Assembly: GCA_013329045.1 (NCBI GenBank)
Contig: DUKZ01000004.1
Location: 1 to 64,000 of the forward strand
From: Candidatus Woesearchaeota archaeon
GTDB taxonomy: Archaea; Nanobdellota; Nanobdellia; Woesearchaeales; UBA9989
Direction of reading: 5' to 3'
DNA: 64,000 nucleotides
Shown here: piece by piece, positions 26,295 through 33,770 of the stretch
Layout: every line of letters begins with the position of its first letter
Numbering within the stretch: position 1 is the stretch's first letter
Position numbers and translations under genes: made by a program
The notes under the pieces: generated by a model
Database searches by the model: none
Told to the model about the DNA's origin: nothing
What the model saw: the letters and a program-made list of their open reading frames with translations, nothing else

Positions 26295-27425
26295 ATGAAA
26301 AGAAATTTATATGTACAATTTGTAGGGCTGGCAGCTGTTGCAAGCGCACTTGTTGCTGCTGCACCGGAAAAAGGATACACGCCAGAAATACTTCCAAGAG
26401 AAACACCCTCTCTTATTGAGCATAGAGCAGTTATTCCTCATGAACAGCAGCCTGAATCATTCTTTTTGCCATCTGCACCATATACTCCAGATATAACTAT
26501 TCTTTATCCACGGCCAGCACCAGAGCCAGCTCCTGCACCAGAACCTGCCCTGAGAGTCCCGGAAACAGTGTCCTATACGTTCACCATCAATGGCCGATGG
26601 AGCCAAATGGTTGATGGATTATCAGAAAACATCCCTGAAGGATATGCTCCTGTTGTCGTTGAATTATATAAAGAACTCAATGCTCCTGTATCGCCTTTTC
26701 CCGTCGGGGAACATACAATTAATATCCCCCGATCAGCATTAGAAGAACGACTGGAAGAGAGAGGATATCTGCCTCCAGAACAAAGAGGAGGGCAACGAGC
26801 AATTTATATCCAACAACCAGTGAATCAACGAAACCTTCGACAGCAAATCAATCGCCAGACTGGTTATACCGGATTTTTGCTCGCAAGAGCGCTCTTTGAG
26901 ATTGAAACAGAGCAGGGAGAACTGCAGGATAGCAGGTTTGTCTATGTCGATGAAACCCGGATCAATCAAGAGTATGAACAAATGGTACAGCCAATCGTTG
27001 ATGTAAATATTGGTGGAAGCCAGCTCATCAGAAATGGCATGACCACTGCTAGCAATTATAATTCTGGAAGCATCACGTCAAGCGGCAGAAGGTTTAACTG
27101 GAGAGAAGCCACCTGCGCATTAAATATGGCACTTCGCATCAGAGGGGAAAACGGAAACCCGAGACGAATGCCGTTTGGATCGCTCGTTTTAGTGACAAAT
27201 ATGGACGAAGGATCCTCTACCTATTTACAATCAATGGTTGCAGAATATACTGATAATGGCCCATTTCATGTCGGGCTCTGGAACAACAGAAGGCAGCTTG
27301 CACCGCATCCAACAAGGGGCATTGATGTTTCGACCGGATTTAAGCGAATGCTTGGACTTGACGACCTTGCAAGAGTCCATCTTGAGATCATCAGACCTGA
27401 AGGCAGAAGAACATTACAACGCTGA
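26295..27425 (+). CDS. Exported RlpA-like double-psi beta-barrel protein
   Basis: A 376-residue protein with an N-terminal signal peptide (hydrophobic 7-23, Ala-rich end), then a Pro/Glu-rich linker (APEPAPAPEPA). A ~130-residue middle region follows, then a C-terminal domain (about 249-366) matching the RlpA/DPBB pattern. In order these are TASNYNSG, TSSGRRFN, MPFGSLVLVTN, YTDNGPF and RGIDVSTGFKRMLG. The acidic residues D320 and D344 fall where RlpA needs them. Bacterial RlpA cleaves peptidoglycan glycan strands lacking stem peptides. Archaea lack murein, so this protein might act on another cell's wall or on a different glycan. Confidence 0.75.
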   Translation: MKRNLYVQFVGLAAVASALVAAAPEKGYTPEILPRETPSLIEHRAVIPHEQQPESFFLPSAPYTPDITILYPRPAPEPAPAPEPALRVPETVSYTFTINGRWSQMVDGLSENIPEGYAPVVVELYKELNAPVSPFPVGEHTINIPRSALEERLEERGYLPPEQRGGQRAIYIQQPVNQRNLRQQINRQTGYTGFLLARALFEIETEQGELQDSRFVYVDETRINQEYEQMVQPIVDVNIGGSQLIRNGMTTASNYNSGSITSSGRRFNWREATCALNMALRIRGENGNPRRMPFGSLVLVTNMDEGSSTYLQSMVAEYTDNGPFHVGLWNNRRQLAPHPTRGIDVSTGFKRMLGLDDLARVHLEIIRPEGRRTLQR

Positions 27426-27863
27426 TTTCTTTCCTTTCCCATTCTTCCTGAAGGGAGAATGCTCTTTTGAGACTGAAGGAATTCTTGGGACAGCAGCTGC
27501 AAAGATGATGCCTATCAAGGCCATGAAATAAAGGCCATACCCTATCGCGATACCAATCGAACACCCAAACCATACGCTTGCTGCAGTCGTCAAATTAGTT
27601 ATGGTGCCATGTTCACCTTTTATAATGACACCAGCGCCAAGAAAGCCGATGCCGGAGATTATTGCTGCAGCAATCCTTGCTGAAGGGTCGATCAATGAAG
27701 AGAGGAAGGCAAACATCATCGAGCCGCCGATGACGAGTGAATGTGTGGCGATACCTGCTGGTTTTTCTCTTGATTCTCTCTCTGCACCGATGATAAGGCC
27801 AGCTAACAAAGAGAATAAAAGATTGAAGAGGAAAGGGAGTTCATAACCGGATGTCAGCATCAT
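27414..27863 (-). CDS. mgtC: MgtC/SapB family membrane protein
   Basis: A 149-residue protein with four to five membrane helices and the MgtC signature GLIIGAERESREKPAG and GIGFLGAGVIIK. MgtC proteins modulate ion transport and ATP synthase under magnesium limitation in bacteria. Its last codons overlap the convergent RlpA-like gene by 12 nt. An A/T-rich AATATATTTTTAAAG lies about 30 nt before the ATG. Confidence 0.88.
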   Translation of the reverse strand: MMLTSGYELPFLFNLLFSLLAGLIIGAERESREKPAGIATHSLVIGGSMMFAFLSSLIDPSARIAAAIISGIGFLGAGVIIKGEHGTITNLTTAASVWFGCSIGIAIGYGLYFMALIGIIFAAAVPRIPSVSKEHSPFRKNGKGKKSAL

Positions 27864-27906
27864 CTTCTCTTATTGAACATTTCCCTTTAAAAATATATTG
27901 TTCTCT

Positions 27907-28121
27907 ATGGCTTTGTAGAAAATCTCGCTTCGCGAGTGAGCATCAGCCTCGGTTCCGTGCCAATATCATTAGAATGCGGGTCCCTCCCGAAGTCCACCAA
28001 AAGCAAAGCTTTTGGGTCGCGAAAACTATATTTTCGCAGGTCCAACCCCTCCCGCAGACTTACATTTCATCTTTAAGAGAACCTCGGAAGATGATGCTCA
28101 CCACTATTTTCTACAAACCCA
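27907..28121. other. 215-bp inverted-repeat element, candidate structured RNA or MITE
   Basis: Distal arms TTTGTAGAAAAT (27912-27923) and ATTTTCTACAAA (28106-28117) are perfect complements. Inside them GTGAGCATCA (27936-27945) pairs with TGATGCTCAC (28092-28101), and a 9-bp segment pairs at 7 of 9. Within lie GCGGG/CCCGC closing a branched part, a 7-bp hairpin GCGAAAA/TTTTCGC (28019-28037), a 6-bp hairpin AAAAGC/GCTTTT, and a side hairpin CTCGC/GCGAG. It fills the gap between mgtC and the FabV-like gene. No protein is encoded. I saw no SRP or RNase P signature. Confidence 0.6.
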
Positions 28122-28125
28122 TTCT

Positions 28126-29241
28126 CTATAATCCAACAGCACTCGACAGAGAGAGAATCCTCTCGATCACTTCCTTATCTATTGCTGCCTCATGATGATC
28201 TAATCTTGGAAAAGGATCAACAACACCATCTAATGACCTTCCGATAGCATCCAGCATCCCAAGCGCGAGCTCTGGACTATCAACTGCCCTGATACCTTGA
28301 TCCCCCATTATCTGATGGTACACCTGATATGTCAGTTTTCCTCCAGGGATGAATGCCAAAGCGCGCGTATCCATCGTCGGGAAAAAGACATCGATCATTC
28401 TCTGATCAGTTCCAAATGCTCGCTGCACCGCATCCTGTATGACTAATTTTGGCAGATATAAACTTGTTGAGTATGCGCCCTGCCTGCCAAAAACATCAGA
28501 TGAAGGATCCCTCCCTTCAACATCCAAGCTTCCTCGCCAATCAGCAAAAGCCAAAACCGATACACTGAAACCAGCAGCTCTTAGTGTTTGAGGGAACTGG
28601 ACAGCCATCGTCCCCATAATATTTATTGTTGCCTCAACCTGCCGTTCTTCCAATGGAGTGAGCCGCCATTGGAACAGTTCCGGTCTGCCACCCACAACCC
28701 TGACATCCTTTGAATAGACAGTTGGTTGACCTTCTAATAGTCCACAGCTGGCCGCTGCGACAGTGTTGATATAGATAATATCCGTTGCCCCAATATCATG
28801 GAGGCCCTGCTGGATTGCGGCGAATTGATTGCCCTCCACCGTCATCCCTCGATAGTTCTGGAAAAAATGATTGGCCCTCTTTGCCTCCTCGACTTTTTCC
28901 CGGTAGGCTTCAGTTGTGAAATAACCAAGCGTCAAACCTCTCATATCTCTTGAGAGAATGGTGATACTGCCAATTGTATCAAGATAAGGAAGGAGTGCAG
29001 TTGCAACGGCAAATCCTAGCCCTTGCCCAGAAGCACCTGCGAGAAGAAGATGCCTGCCTGCCAGCCAACCAAGATTGTATGAAGACGCATGACGCGCTTG
29101 TTCCTGCAGATTGCGTTCGAGCAACGATGCTGCTTCACCTGGATATGAAGCGATCTCTTCTTCATTTGGCCTTGATGGTGCCGGTGCCCCCTCGACAATT
29201 TCTAGTCCGGGGAATGGTCTTGTGTAAGGTGAATTTGCCAT
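28126..29241 (-). CDS. Rossmann-fold protein resembling FabV-type enoyl reductases
   Basis: A 371-residue protein. LLLAGASGQGLGFAVA (starting near residue 70) is a nucleotide-binding loop like that of FabV/TER. A FTTEAYREKVEEAK-type helix and an MTVEGNQF segment stand where FabV has its longer substrate helix. IIYINTVAAA replaces the FabV "IYSLASP". The FabV Tyr-x8-Lys is not clearly conserved, so the activity is uncertain. The ATG at 29241 has a TTATAAG box about 27 nt upstream; a longer frame would run into tRNA-Arg and is rejected. Confidence 0.6.
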   Translation of the reverse strand: MANSPYTRPFPGLEIVEGAPAPSRPNEEEIASYPGEAASLLERNLQEQARHASSYNLGWLAGRHLLLAGASGQGLGFAVATALLPYLDTIGSITILSRDMRGLTLGYFTTEAYREKVEEAKRANHFFQNYRGMTVEGNQFAAIQQGLHDIGATDIIYINTVAAASCGLLEGQPTVYSKDVRVVGGRPELFQWRLTPLEERQVEATINIMGTMAVQFPQTLRAAGFSVSVLAFADWRGSLDVEGRDPSSDVFGRQGAYSTSLYLPKLVIQDAVQRAFGTDQRMIDVFFPTMDTRALAFIPGGKLTYQVYHQIMGDQGIRAVDSPELALGMLDAIGRSLDGVVDPFPRLDHHEAAIDKEVIERILSLSSAVGL

Positions 29242-29385
29242 AACGCAGAATTGGGGCTCTGACTTATAATAATTATTGAGATGAAGACGTGGTGATAAAA
29301 GCGGGAAAAGAGATAAACCTGCGAGGTAGACAAAAACAAAGTTTTTGAGCCTCGCATGCCCAGTTATATAGTAAATATTACTGGA

Positions 29386-29459
29386 TGAGCCTGCGAGGAT
29401 TTGAACCCCGGTCAATCGGTCCGAAGCCGACCGCACTATCCAAGCTATGCTACAGGCCC
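29386..29459 (-). tRNA. tRNA-Arg (anticodon TCG)
   Basis: Minus-strand cloverleaf. The acceptor is GGGCCTG/CAGGCTC with one G-U pair, and the anticodon stem GTCGG/CCGAT encloses CTTCGGA (anticodon TCG, reading CGA). The T stem is CGGGG/CCTCG with loop TTCAAAT. The discriminator base A is at 29386; CCA is not encoded. Confidence 0.94.
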
Positions 29460-29540
29460 ATAAAAGAAAGTGGAGAGAGGGAGTTTATAAATGTTACAGA
29501 AAATGAATCTCTTTTCTTTGGAAATGAAAAAATAATTCAT

Positions 29541-29822
29541 TCACTTCTTTGCGAGCAAAATCTCAATCGTGCTCACACGAACATCTCTTCCTTCCTTGTT
29601 CTTGAAATCTTCAGAATCTATGGTTATGCCCTTGATGACAATCTGGTCCGCAAGGAAGCGCTTGACGGCAACCTGGGCAACATCAACTGCCCTGGAAATA
29701 AACTTTCCTCTGGCTTTTATAGTTACTTCGTGTGCATTCTTTGTCGTAAACTGCATCACCACACTAGTTACATAATTCATAAAAGGCTTATTGCCTATAA
29801 ATACAGAACTGTCGTCACCCAT
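29541..29822 (-). CDS. albA: DNA/RNA-binding chromatin protein Alba
   Basis: A 93-residue Alba-fold protein. It has the N-terminal VFIGNKPFMNYV carrying the DNA-contacting lysine, KARGKFISRAVDVAQV in the helix, and a beta-hairpin with RDVRVSTIEILLAKK at the end. It packages DNA and binds RNA in archaea. It is 17 nt downstream of the S17e gene on the same strand. Confidence 0.94.
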   Translation of the reverse strand: MGDDSSVFIGNKPFMNYVTSVVMQFTTKNAHEVTIKARGKFISRAVDVAQVAVKRFLADQIVIKGITIDSEDFKNKEGRDVRVSTIEILLAKK

Positions 29823-29839
29823 AGTTTCCCCCCAATGAT

Positions 29840-30028
29840 TTACGATGAGTGTTTGGTGCGCCTGGTCAAAAATCCTGCCACGGCATTCCTAATCTTCTTT
29901 GAAGTCACGTTCGTATGTTTATTAACAAGTATCTTGTTCTCTTCGTAATTCTTCTTAAAGGCGCCAGGGTGCTGGGCCATGAGCTCACTCGTGAGCCTCT
30001 TTGTCAATACTGTTTTTATCCTTCCCAT
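29840..30028 (-). CDS. rps17e: Ribosomal protein S17e
   Basis: A 62-residue protein with the S17e pattern: MGRIKTVLTKRL start, NKILVNKHTNVTSKKIRN, AGFLTRR. It is a small-subunit protein shared by archaea and eukaryotes. TTTATATAGA lies about 26 nt before the ATG, fitting a leaderless promoter that also serves Alba. Confidence 0.95.
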   Translation of the reverse strand: MGRIKTVLTKRLTSELMAQHPGAFKKNYEENKILVNKHTNVTSKKIRNAVAGFLTRRTKHSS

Positions 30029-30180
30029 ACCTACTCTGGAGGAAGGTTTCTATATAAAGGTTTTGGAAAGGTCTCGAGAGAGAAGGGAGGTGATGGTGAT
30101 ATTTTGGATAGTAGTATAGTTTTTTGGATATTATCTTTTTTTAATGATCTTTTTTTAGAGGCTAATCACTCCAGATAGTA

Positions 30181-30210
30181 TAATAGGAGATAATAGAAGA
30201 TAATAAAATA
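30181..30210. repeat. 10-bp tandem repeat, three copies
   Basis: taataggaga, taatagaaga and taataaaata follow one another just before the small exported protein gene. The preceding 60 bp hold further T-rich repeats (atctttttttaatg/atctttttttagag near 30133). Confidence 0.6.
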
Positions 30211-30237
30211 TTAGAACAAATGACCATTCATGATTGC

Positions 30238-30501
30238 ATGAGAAAGGCAACCCTTCTTGGTATTCTTGCTGCTCTTGGAGCAGTCTATGGACGAGAGCCT
30301 GAAGCAGCCCAACCAGAGTTTATGACACCGCCAAGCGAGAGCGCACCTGCCCCTGCCCTCCCGCCCCTCCGGCCGCAACTGACAGTTCCCCTCCCCCATA
30401 TCCCAGAGCCAGAACCATCAATCATTAAACCTCGGATGGACCCCTATCAGGCGCCTTCTCACGAACAAGAAAGGTATTATGGCATCGTTAGATATTGTTG
30501 A
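30238..30501 (+). CDS. Small exported Pro-rich protein
   Basis: An 87-residue protein (93 if the ATG at 30220 is used). MRKATLLGILAALGAVYG is a compact signal peptide; the rest is Pro-rich (PAPALPPLRP, IPEPEPSI) with no cysteine pair or domain. Its layout resembles the signal and linker part of the RlpA-like protein. Function unknown; a truncated remnant of such a gene is possible. Confidence 0.5.
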   Translation: MRKATLLGILAALGAVYGREPEAAQPEFMTPPSESAPAPALPPLRPQLTVPLPHIPEPEPSIIKPRMDPYQAPSHEQERYYGIVRYC

Positions 30502-30516
30502 ATTTTAAGGATATAC

Positions 30517-30608
30517 CTCTGTTATACGCAATTCAAAGAATATTTTTCTAAAATGAATAATGAAGATAGGCTTTCTGAAAGGCGAATAAATTTGATTTTT
30601 CTTTTATT
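30517..30608. repeat. Left copy of inverted repeat flanking the PEP-swivel gene
   Basis: Its reverse complement shares AAAAATCAAATTTAT, GAAAGCCTATC, GAAAAATATT and GCGTATAACA, in the same order, with the right copy at 32123-32264. Confidence 0.65.
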
Positions 30609-30655
30609 TATAGAGGGGGATAAAATGGTACTTTCTCCACTCCGTTCCGAAAAAT

Positions 30656-30662
30656 CTATAAA
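30656..30662 (+). promoter_or_regulatory. TATA box of PEP-swivel gene
   Basis: CTATAAA centred 27-28 nt before the ATG at 30687, fitting leaderless transcription and favouring the ATG over the GTG at 30681. Confidence 0.5.
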
Positions 30663-30686
30663 GAAAATAGTTTAAGAAATGTGATT

Positions 30687-32069
30687 ATGAGTATTAAACC
30701 AAGCATCTACACAACAAGAGCTCGTTACCCAGCCCTGCTTTTCCCAACAGCATGGTACTATTATTATCTCGCTACTGATAAATTCTATAATGACTTCGGT
30801 GTCAAGTTTGAAAAAGTTGGAACAATTATCGAAGATAATATGCGTAAAGATATGTATTATCCGATAAACACCGCAATTCGTTTCCAAAAGAAATTCATTC
30901 AAAAAATTCTTACCTCACCCCATTTTCTTGAAAATCTCAAGGAGCAATTATTTATCGACAGGGCAAAATTTTTAAAATTTTTACAACAACATGAGACCGT
31001 AGATTCATGCACTTTATCAGATAATAAACTGATGTCCTTGTACAAAGAGTATACTCTCCTCTACACTACCTTCAATTACCCAGCTGTTGTTATTGTTGTG
31101 CTTGGAATTGAAGAGCTTGTTCGGGAAGTACAGAAGATTTTACATGACCAATCCGAGTTTGACATTTTCCTAAAATCGTCTACACTTCCCTATTTATTGC
31201 AATACGAACTAGATATACTAGAGGGAAGTATAGAAGATCTAGACACAATTCTCAAAAAATGGTACTGGATTCCATTTGATTATTACGGTGCTGATGAGTG
31301 GGATAAAAATCATTTTCTATTAGAACTGAAAAAAACAAAAGATGCAGAGAGGACGACCTATTTAAAAAACTATCAAACAATTACTTTGAGGAAACAAAAA
31401 GAAATTTTAGAAAACAAAAAATTGACCTCGAGTGAAAAGAGGCTTGTCAAAGCATTACCAACACTCATTTACATTCAAGATGAAAGAAAAAGAGTAACAA
31501 ATCTATCATATCCTTTTCTTCACAAGAAGATATTTAATGAATTTGCCAGACGATTGGGTATCCAAAAAGAGATTGTCTGGCTTATGACTCCAAATGAAAT
31601 ACAAAGAGGATTTGCTGGAGAAAAAAAAGATTTTTCTTATAGAAAAAAAGAGTGCGTACTAGAAGTTTCTGAAGACAATTTTACTATACATGATAAACTC
31701 CCTTCATATATCTCCTATGAGATGGTTGATGAAGACAAAGAATTCATCAAAGGTGTGGTAGCGTCAGGCGGTAAAACAAGAGGGATGGTTAGAATATGTA
31801 TCTCTTCAAAAGAGGTTTCTCAAATGCGAAAAGGCGAAATTTTGGTAGCGCCAGCTACTACACCCGATTACATTCTCGGTTTTAAAAAAGCCATCGCTGT
31901 AATAACTGATGAGGGTGGATTGAGCAGTCATGCTGCCGTTGTATCTCGAGAAATGAACCTACCGTGCGTTATAGGAACAAAAATTGCTTCTAAGATTTTG
32001 AAAAATGGAGATCTCGTGGAAGTAGACGCGAATAAAGGGATAATTAAAATTCTAAAAAAGAACCAATAA
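30687..32069 (+). CDS. PEP-utilising enzyme swivel-domain protein without ATP-grasp domain
   Basis: A 460-residue protein. The C-terminal ~95 residues form the swivelling phosphohistidine domain of PEP synthase/PPDK enzymes: KGEILVAPATTPDY, then DEGGLSSHAAVVSREMNLP with the phosphohistidine, then a GDLVEVDANKG end. The N-terminal ~360 residues are helical, rich in Lys/Tyr, and carry neither an ATP-grasp nor a PEP-binding barrel. Similar lone proteins are known in archaea; their partners are unknown. The gene is visibly more A+T-rich than its neighbours and lies between inverted repeats, which suggests transfer. Confidence 0.8.
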   Translation: MSIKPSIYTTRARYPALLFPTAWYYYYLATDKFYNDFGVKFEKVGTIIEDNMRKDMYYPINTAIRFQKKFIQKILTSPHFLENLKEQLFIDRAKFLKFLQQHETVDSCTLSDNKLMSLYKEYTLLYTTFNYPAVVIVVLGIEELVREVQKILHDQSEFDIFLKSSTLPYLLQYELDILEGSIEDLDTILKKWYWIPFDYYGADEWDKNHFLLELKKTKDAERTTYLKNYQTITLRKQKEILENKKLTSSEKRLVKALPTLIYIQDERKRVTNLSYPFLHKKIFNEFARRLGIQKEIVWLMTPNEIQRGFAGEKKDFSYRKKECVLEVSEDNFTIHDKLPSYISYEMVDEDKEFIKGVVASGGKTRGMVRICISSKEVSQMRKGEILVAPATTPDYILGFKKAIAVITDEGGLSSHAAVVSREMNLPCVIGTKIASKILKNGDLVEVDANKGIIKILKKNQ

Positions 32070-32074
32070 TTTGT

Positions 32075-32119
32075 TTTGAAAAATGAAAGAGGGGTTAGGG
32101 GTGAATTTCATTTTTCAAA
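32075..32119 (+). terminator. Hairpin after the PEP-swivel gene
   Basis: Perfect 14-bp arms, TTTGAAAAATGAAA and TTTCATTTTTCAAA, with a 17-nt G-rich loop, starting 6 nt past the stop codon. It may terminate or stabilise the transcript. A classical T-run does not follow it. Confidence 0.6.
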
Positions 32120-32122
32120 GCG

Positions 32123-32264
32123 AAAAAAATCAAATTTATAAGTATTGAGGAAAGCCTATCATAATGAGTAAGAACGAAAAATATTTTTTTGAACTCTCTC
32201 CGCTTCGCTCCGAGCCACGCTGCACTCTCGCTACACTTCGTTTCGCTCGGGGCGTATAACAAGG
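32123..32264. repeat. Right copy of inverted repeat flanking the PEP-swivel gene
   Basis: Matches the reverse complement of 30517-30608 in four blocks, but with a ~57-bp insertion (about 32194-32251) rich in cttcg-type motifs between the third and fourth blocks. Confidence 0.6.
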
Positions 32265-32277
32265 GACCCTAACGTTA

Positions 32278-32318
32278 AATTTAAGAATATAACTCTATTG
32301 AATTTAAGAATATAATTC
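32278..32318. repeat. 23-bp-period duplication across a stop codon
   Basis: aatttaagaatataactc (32278) and aatttaagaatataattc (32301) are spaced 23 bp; the second includes the TAA stop and last codons of the agmatinase-like gene. Confidence 0.8.
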
Positions 32319-33098
32319 CCATAAGATCTTTGCCGCAACCTTTGTTGTGAGATTATCAACATCTTTTTCCGGATTGACTTCGACAATATCAAATGCCCGG
32401 ACGTTCTTCAACAATTTTATCCTCTGGATAAAGGTGAGGAGTTCCCTTGTCGAAAGCCCCCCCGGTTCTCGATACCCAGTGCCTGGAGCAAACGCCGGAT
32501 CAAGCACATCAATATCTATCGATACATACGCATGAGGCCATTCTCTCATGGATTCCGTGATGCCGTTGATGACCTCAGAAATTCCGTTTTGCATGATCTG
32601 CTTCATTGTCACATGAGGTATCTTTTTTTCCTTAATGAACGCTATCTCGTTTCTGTCCCAGTTGCGCAGGCCGACAAGGAGGATTCGTTCAGGAGCGATA
32701 ATGCCTTGGTTAATGAGTCCATTGATGATATCCTCCTGTGATGGAGGGGCAAAATCATTCTCGCAATCGGGATGAGCATCGAAGACAAGAAGGCCGATCC
32801 CGGGGTATTTTTTTGCTGCTGCTTTGACGATCGGGAAAGTGATTGAATGATCACCACCAAGGAAGATGGCTCTTGATGAGGAGGAGAACGCTTCGGTTGC
32901 CTTTTTCATAATTGATTCGTTTGTCTCTGAAAAGTTATTTGGGATAATGTGAGCTTGCTCTACCTCAAAGATTGGTTGGAGCTTATCTTCGTTGAGGAAG
33001 AGCTCTTTTGTCTGCTCCATGATCATATCCGGCGCTTTTGCTGCGCCATTGCCATGCCCAAGACCGCCCTGGCCTGATGGGATCTTGATGAGTTTCAT
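32304..33098 (-). CDS. Arginase/agmatinase family hydrolase
   Basis: About 264 residues of the ureohydrolase family. The manganese-binding motifs are all present: GGDHS, DAHPD and SIDIDVLDPAFAPGTG. Agmatinase makes putrescine and urea; arginase, formiminoglutamase and other amidinohydrolases share these motifs, so the substrate is not settled. The ATG at 33098 has TTTTTATACC about 26 nt upstream. Confidence 0.88.
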   Translation of the reverse strand: MKLIKIPSGQGGLGHGNGAAKAPDMIMEQTKELFLNEDKLQPIFEVEQAHIIPNNFSETNESIMKKATEAFSSSSRAIFLGGDHSITFPIVKAAAKKYPGIGLLVFDAHPDCENDFAPPSQEDIINGLINQGIIAPERILLVGLRNWDRNEIAFIKEKKIPHVTMKQIMQNGISEVINGITESMREWPHAYVSIDIDVLDPAFAPGTGYREPGGLSTRELLTFIQRIKLLKNVRAFDIVEVNPEKDVDNLTTKVAAKILWELYS

Positions 33099-33166
33099 GT
33101 CAGAAGCTGAATGAGGAAGGGTATAAAAAGATGGTGGGTACCCCTTGATAGGGGATGGACCGAGTG

Positions 33167-33490
33167 TCAAGGAGTATAAAAGGTAAAGATATATCCCCTT
33201 TGTTGCAATTTTTCAACATCAGCCGCAATAATCCTTTGCGCCTTTTCTGCTTCTATTCCAACAGTGTAGAAAAGCAGGGGAGTTCCCTGCTCTGAGACTG
33301 GCCCTATCTTTTCCACTAAACAATTCGTTGCTTCCTGGATGCCTATTACTGTTGCTGGAAACCTTGGATGGACCCCGAGCATAGAGATTTCGAAGCGGTG
33401 GCGCCCATTTGCGCTAGCATCATGGATGGGCACAACAATCCCGCCCAAAGTGAGTGTACCTATCCTGGTTCTTTTGGATGTGTCTTCCAT
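33167..33490 (-). CDS. Hypothetical protein, 107 residues
   Basis: An unrecognised soluble protein with beta-rich segments (TLTLGGIVVPIHD, FEISMLGVHPRFPATVIG) and a helical end. TTTTTATTTG is about 26 nt before the ATG. It is divergent from the AbrB-like gene, and both share the repeat-bearing spacer 33491-33614. Confidence 0.55.
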   Translation of the reverse strand: MEDTSKRTRIGTLTLGGIVVPIHDASANGRHRFEISMLGVHPRFPATVIGIQEATNCLVEKIGPVSEQGTPLLFYTVGIEAEKAQRIIAADVEKLQQRGYIFTFYTP

Positions 33491-33550
33491 AGACTAAGGG
33501 AATGGGCCAGCAAATAAAAATATTCTGGACTTAGATTAAGTAACATTTAT

Positions 33551-33587
33551 ATATAAGTAATTTTATAACGTATAATATAAGTAATTT
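33551..33587. promoter_or_regulatory. Paired 13-bp direct repeats in a divergent promoter region
   Basis: ATATAAGTAATTT occurs exactly at 33551-33563 and 33575-33587, 24 bp apart, between two divergent genes, one encoding an AbrB-like protein. Two-turn spacing on the same DNA face suits binding sites of a dimeric regulator, though both copies also look like TATA boxes. Confidence 0.5.
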
Positions 33588-33614
33588 ATTGGTGTTATTC
33601 ATCGGTAAAAGATC

Positions 33615-33770
33615 ATGAGGATCAAGCGAAAACTCTACAAGCGGGGCCCCAGCATGGAGACGACAATCCCAAAGCCACTGCTCTTTGCCCTCGACGAGAA
33701 GAAAAAACACAACATCATCTTTGTCTTTGAAAAAGGCCGATGGTATATCGAGTTTGAGGAGAGGACATGA
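33615..33770 (+). CDS. AbrB/SpoVT-like small DNA-binding protein
   Basis: A 51-residue protein: RKLYKRGPSMETTIPKPLLF followed by FVFEKGRWYIEFEE. The TTIPKPL core and beta-strand ends match swapped-hairpin AbrB/MazE proteins. The next gene's start overlaps its stop (ATGATGG), so it heads an operon with two membrane proteins and a P-type ATPase. It may regulate that operon through the direct repeats upstream. Confidence 0.65.
   Translation: MRIKRKLYKRGPSMETTIPKPLLFALDEKKKHNIIFVFEKGRWYIEFEERT

Noticed and set aside
27907-28121. SRP RNA or RNase P RNA
   Set aside because: No GGAAG-type SRP helix 8 core and no RNase P conserved GAGGAAAGTCC or ACAGAA motifs seen on either strand.
29241-29436. N-terminal extension of the FabV-like gene
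   Set aside because: It would overlap tRNA-Arg and cross the TATA box 27 nt before the ATG at 29241.
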